In this document: positions 62,097 to 64,000 of the stretch, piece by piece | Numbering within the stretch: position 1 is the first letter of the stretch | How the letters are laid out: every line of letters starts with the position of its first letter | Origin: Gottschalkia purinilytica | Lineage (GTDB): Bacteria > Bacillota > Clostridia > Tissierellales > Gottschalkiaceae | Direction of reading: 5' to 3' | DNA length: 64,000 nt | Assembly: GCF_001190785.1 (NCBI RefSeq) | Contig: NZ_LGSS01000005.1 | Span: 1 to 64,000 of the forward strand | Notes under the pieces: generated by a model | What the model was told of the DNA's origin: nothing | The model's input: the letters and a program-made list of their open reading frames with translations, nothing else | Database searches by the model: none | Program-made: the position numbers and the translations under genes

Positions 62097-64000
62097 TTGA
62101 ATAAACTTGACACATCCGTTCAATATATAAAGGGTGTTGGTCCTAAAAAAGTAAATTTACTAAAAAAACTAGAGATAGAGACTATAAGAGATTTAATATA
62201 TTATTTTCCCAAAGGATATGAAGATAGAAGAGAATTAAAAAAAATTACAGAGTTGAATGAAGGTGAAAAAAGTAGCATTAAAGTAGTCATATCTGGATTA
62301 CCTTCTATCTATAGAGCTAGAAGAGGATTAACTATAATAAAAATACAAGTTAAAGATGAATCTGGAATGGCTTATTTAGTGTGGTTTAACCAGGACTATG
62401 TAACTAAAGATTTGAAAATTGGTGAAACTATTAAAGTTAATGGAAAAGTAAAAAAATCTGGAAATATAATTGAGATACACAGTCCAATATATGTTAAAAA
62501 TATTCAAAGTAATGATAAAATCGGTAGAGTTTTACCTGTGTATCCTCTTACGGAAAAACTTAAAAACAACGAAATGATTAAATTCATGACAAATGCTTTA
62601 AATGAGTATTTATACTTAGTAGAAGAGTCTATACCAGAGTATATTAGTGAAAGATTAAAGCTTTTTACAATACGTGATTCATTAAGAAATGTACATTTTC
62701 CTAAAAATAGAGAGCTTTATATAAAATCTAGATCAACTCTAGCATTTGAGGAACTATTAACATTACAGTTAGGACTTTTATTAATGAGAAATGATTATGA
62801 TAAGAGTAAAGAATGTATAAAGTTTGAAGAATCGAAAGAAATATATGAATTCATAGAATCTCTTCCATTTGATCTTACTAATGCTCAAAAAAGAACTTTT
62901 AAAGAAATATCAGATGATATGGAATCAGACAAACAAATGAATAGACTGGTTCAAGGAGATGTAGGATCAGGGAAAACTATATTAGCAGTTTTATCGATGT
63001 TTAAAGCATGTAAATCAGGATATCAAGCGGTAATGATGGCACCTACAGAAATACTAGCAAGACAACATTATGATAGTATACAAGGATTATTAGAAAATTA
63101 TAATATAAAATGTGAATTGCTTATTAGCAATATAAGTAATAAAAATAAAAAAGATATAATTGAAAAAGTTAAAAGTGGAGATATTGATATACTAATAGGA
63201 ACACATGCTTTAATAGAAGATTATGTGGAATTTAAAAATTTAGGTCTTGCAATAACTGATGAGCAGCATAGATTTGGAGTGAAGCAAAGGGCAAAGTTGT
63301 CGTCTAAAGGAAGGAATCCAGATATTTTAGTAATGACTGCAACTCCTATTCCTCGAACACTTGCTTTAATAATGTATGGAGACTTAGATATATCAATAAT
63401 AGATGAGTTACCACCTGGAAGAAAAAAAATAAAAACTTATGTAAGGAATGAGAGTAGTAAAGACAAAGTATATGAATTTGTAAGAAAACAAGTATTAGAG
63501 GGGAGACAAGCTTACATAGTTTGTCCTTTGGTAGAAGAGTCTGATAGTTTAGATATTCAATCAGCAGTTGAACTTTATGAGAATCTAAAAAATAATGAAT
63601 TTAGAGATATCAAAGTAGGATTGTTACATGGGAAAATGAAAGGTAAAGAAAAAGACTATATAATGAATGAATTTAAGTTAGGAGAAATAGATGTTTTAGT
63701 TTCAACTACAGTTATTGAAGTTGGAGTAAATGTTCCTAATTCTAATATAATGATTATAGAAAATGCTGAAAGATTTGGTTTGGCTCAGTTACATCAATTA
63801 AGAGGTAGAGTAGGAAGAGGAGAATATCAGTCATATTGTATATTAATAAATAAAAGTAATAGTAGAGTGTCAAAAGAAAGAATGTCTATTATGGAAAAAA
63901 CTAATGATGGATTTTTAATATCAGAAAAAGATTTAGAAATTAGAGGGCCAGGTGAATTTTTTGGAATAAGACAACATGGAATACCAGAACTTAAAATAGC
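62097..64000 (+). CDS. recG: ATP-dependent DNA helicase RecG (3' end beyond window)
   Basis: RecG remodels stalled forks and branched DNA. The frame opens at TTG 62097 behind AGAGGTGAAG and stays open to the window end (634 codons of a usual 680). The N-terminal wedge domain starts LDTSVQYIKGVGPKKVNLLKK; helicase motifs follow: GDVGSGKTILA (Walker A, about residue 285), APTEILARQH, ITDEQHRFG (about 385), TATPIPRTLA and LRGRVGRGEYQSYC (about 565). The last residues reach the GPGEFFGIRQHG block. It is separated from the upstream operon by a terminator. The missing C-terminus is only due to the window edge. Confidence 0.95.
   Translation, partial: MNKLDTSVQYIKGVGPKKVNLLKKLEIETIRDLIYYFPKGYEDRRELKKITELNEGEKSSIKVVISGLPSIYRARRGLTIIKIQVKDESGMAYLVWFNQDYVTKDLKIGETIKVNGKVKKSGNIIEIHSPIYVKNIQSNDKIGRVLPVYPLTEKLKNNEMIKFMTNALNEYLYLVEESIPEYISERLKLFTIRDSLRNVHFPKNRELYIKSRSTLAFEELLTLQLGLLLMRNDYDKSKECIKFEESKEIYEFIESLPFDLTNAQKRTFKEISDDMESDKQMNRLVQGDVGSGKTILAVLSMFKACKSGYQAVMMAPTEILARQHYDSIQGLLENYNIKCELLISNISNKNKKDIIEKVKSGDIDILIGTHALIEDYVEFKNLGLAITDEQHRFGVKQRAKLSSKGRNPDILVMTATPIPRTLALIMYGDLDISIIDELPPGRKKIKTYVRNESSKDKVYEFVRKQVLEGRQAYIVCPLVEESDSLDIQSAVELYENLKNNEFRDIKVGLLHGKMKGKEKDYIMNEFKLGEIDVLVSTTVIEVGVNVPNSNIMIIENAERFGLAQLHQLRGRVGRGEYQSYCILINKSNSRVSKERMSIMEKTNDGFLISEKDLEIRGPGEFFGIRQHGIPELKI

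Overview
This window is an AT-rich (roughly 30% GC by eye) chromosomal segment from an endospore-forming, low-GC Gram-positive bacterium, most likely a member of the Clostridia. The evidence is purine-rich Shine-Dalgarno sites with many TTG/GTG starts, T-box, PyrR and TPP leader RNAs, the spore genes spoIVA and spoVM, DivIVA/SepF division genes, and a gene order matching the clostridial/Bacillus yloA-yloC-remA-gmk-rpoZ-coaBC-priA-def-fmt-rsmB-rlmN-prpC-prkC-rsgA-rpe-thiN-spoVM-rpmB-asp23-yloV-recG chromosome block. I cannot name the species. No tRNA, rRNA, insertion sequence, prophage or CRISPR array is visible.

Layout. (1) 1-3780 is the only accessory-looking part. It is a tandem array of cysteine-rich proteins resembling the clostridial DUF4489 family: the tail of one gene, a one-domain gene, a three-domain gene, then at least two decayed copies. 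They are separated by related spacers carrying long inverted repeats. (2) 3790-13680 holds a UbiB-like kinase, recJ, apt, rel (ppGpp), dtd, a metallo-beta-lactamase-fold hydrolase, a tiny HTH protein and hemZ. (3) 13684-17172 is a T-box-controlled hisS-aspS operon. (4) 17678-21860 has tcdA and an RseC-like gene facing a two-gene ThrE-type exporter, then glyA. (5) 22217-29577 is a cluster of a YIEGIA protein, its small partner, a DUF512 radical SAM protein, der, plsY, gpsA and spoIVA. (6) 29765-34393 has a membrane-anchored unknown, a frameshifted HlyD-like adaptor, yggS (apparently with an ATT start), sepF, yggT, ylmH and divIVA. (7) 34460-39270 has a candidate small structured RNA, a DUF5665 gene, a DksA/TraR-like zinc-finger gene, lspA, an RluD-type synthase, and pyrR-uraA with two PyrR attenuators. 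(8) 39511-64000 is rqcH (minus strand) followed by the long conserved housekeeping block above, ending inside recG.

How it fits together. Most genes serve translation (aminoacyl-tRNA synthetases, Dtd, Def, Fmt, RsmB, RlmN, RsgA, L28, RqcH), nucleotide supply and stringent control (Apt, Rel, PyrR, UraA, Gmk), cell division and envelope (SepF, DivIVA, PlsY, GpsA, PrkC/PP2C), DNA repair and restart (RecJ, PriA, RecG), and sporulation. SpoIVA and SpoVM are known partners in building the spore coat basement layer, and the Cys-rich array is plausibly an outer spore-layer component, although that role is inference.

The most unusual observations are the decaying Cys-rich array with compensatory changes in its spacer hairpins, a -1 frame break at an A10 tract in the HlyD-like gene, an ATT start for yggS, a terminator-like 16-bp perfect inverted repeat inside hemZ, a T-box whose variable base does not fit tRNA-His, and a possible pseudoknotted RNA after divIVA. 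I did not find anything I would call a clearly new defence or mobile system.
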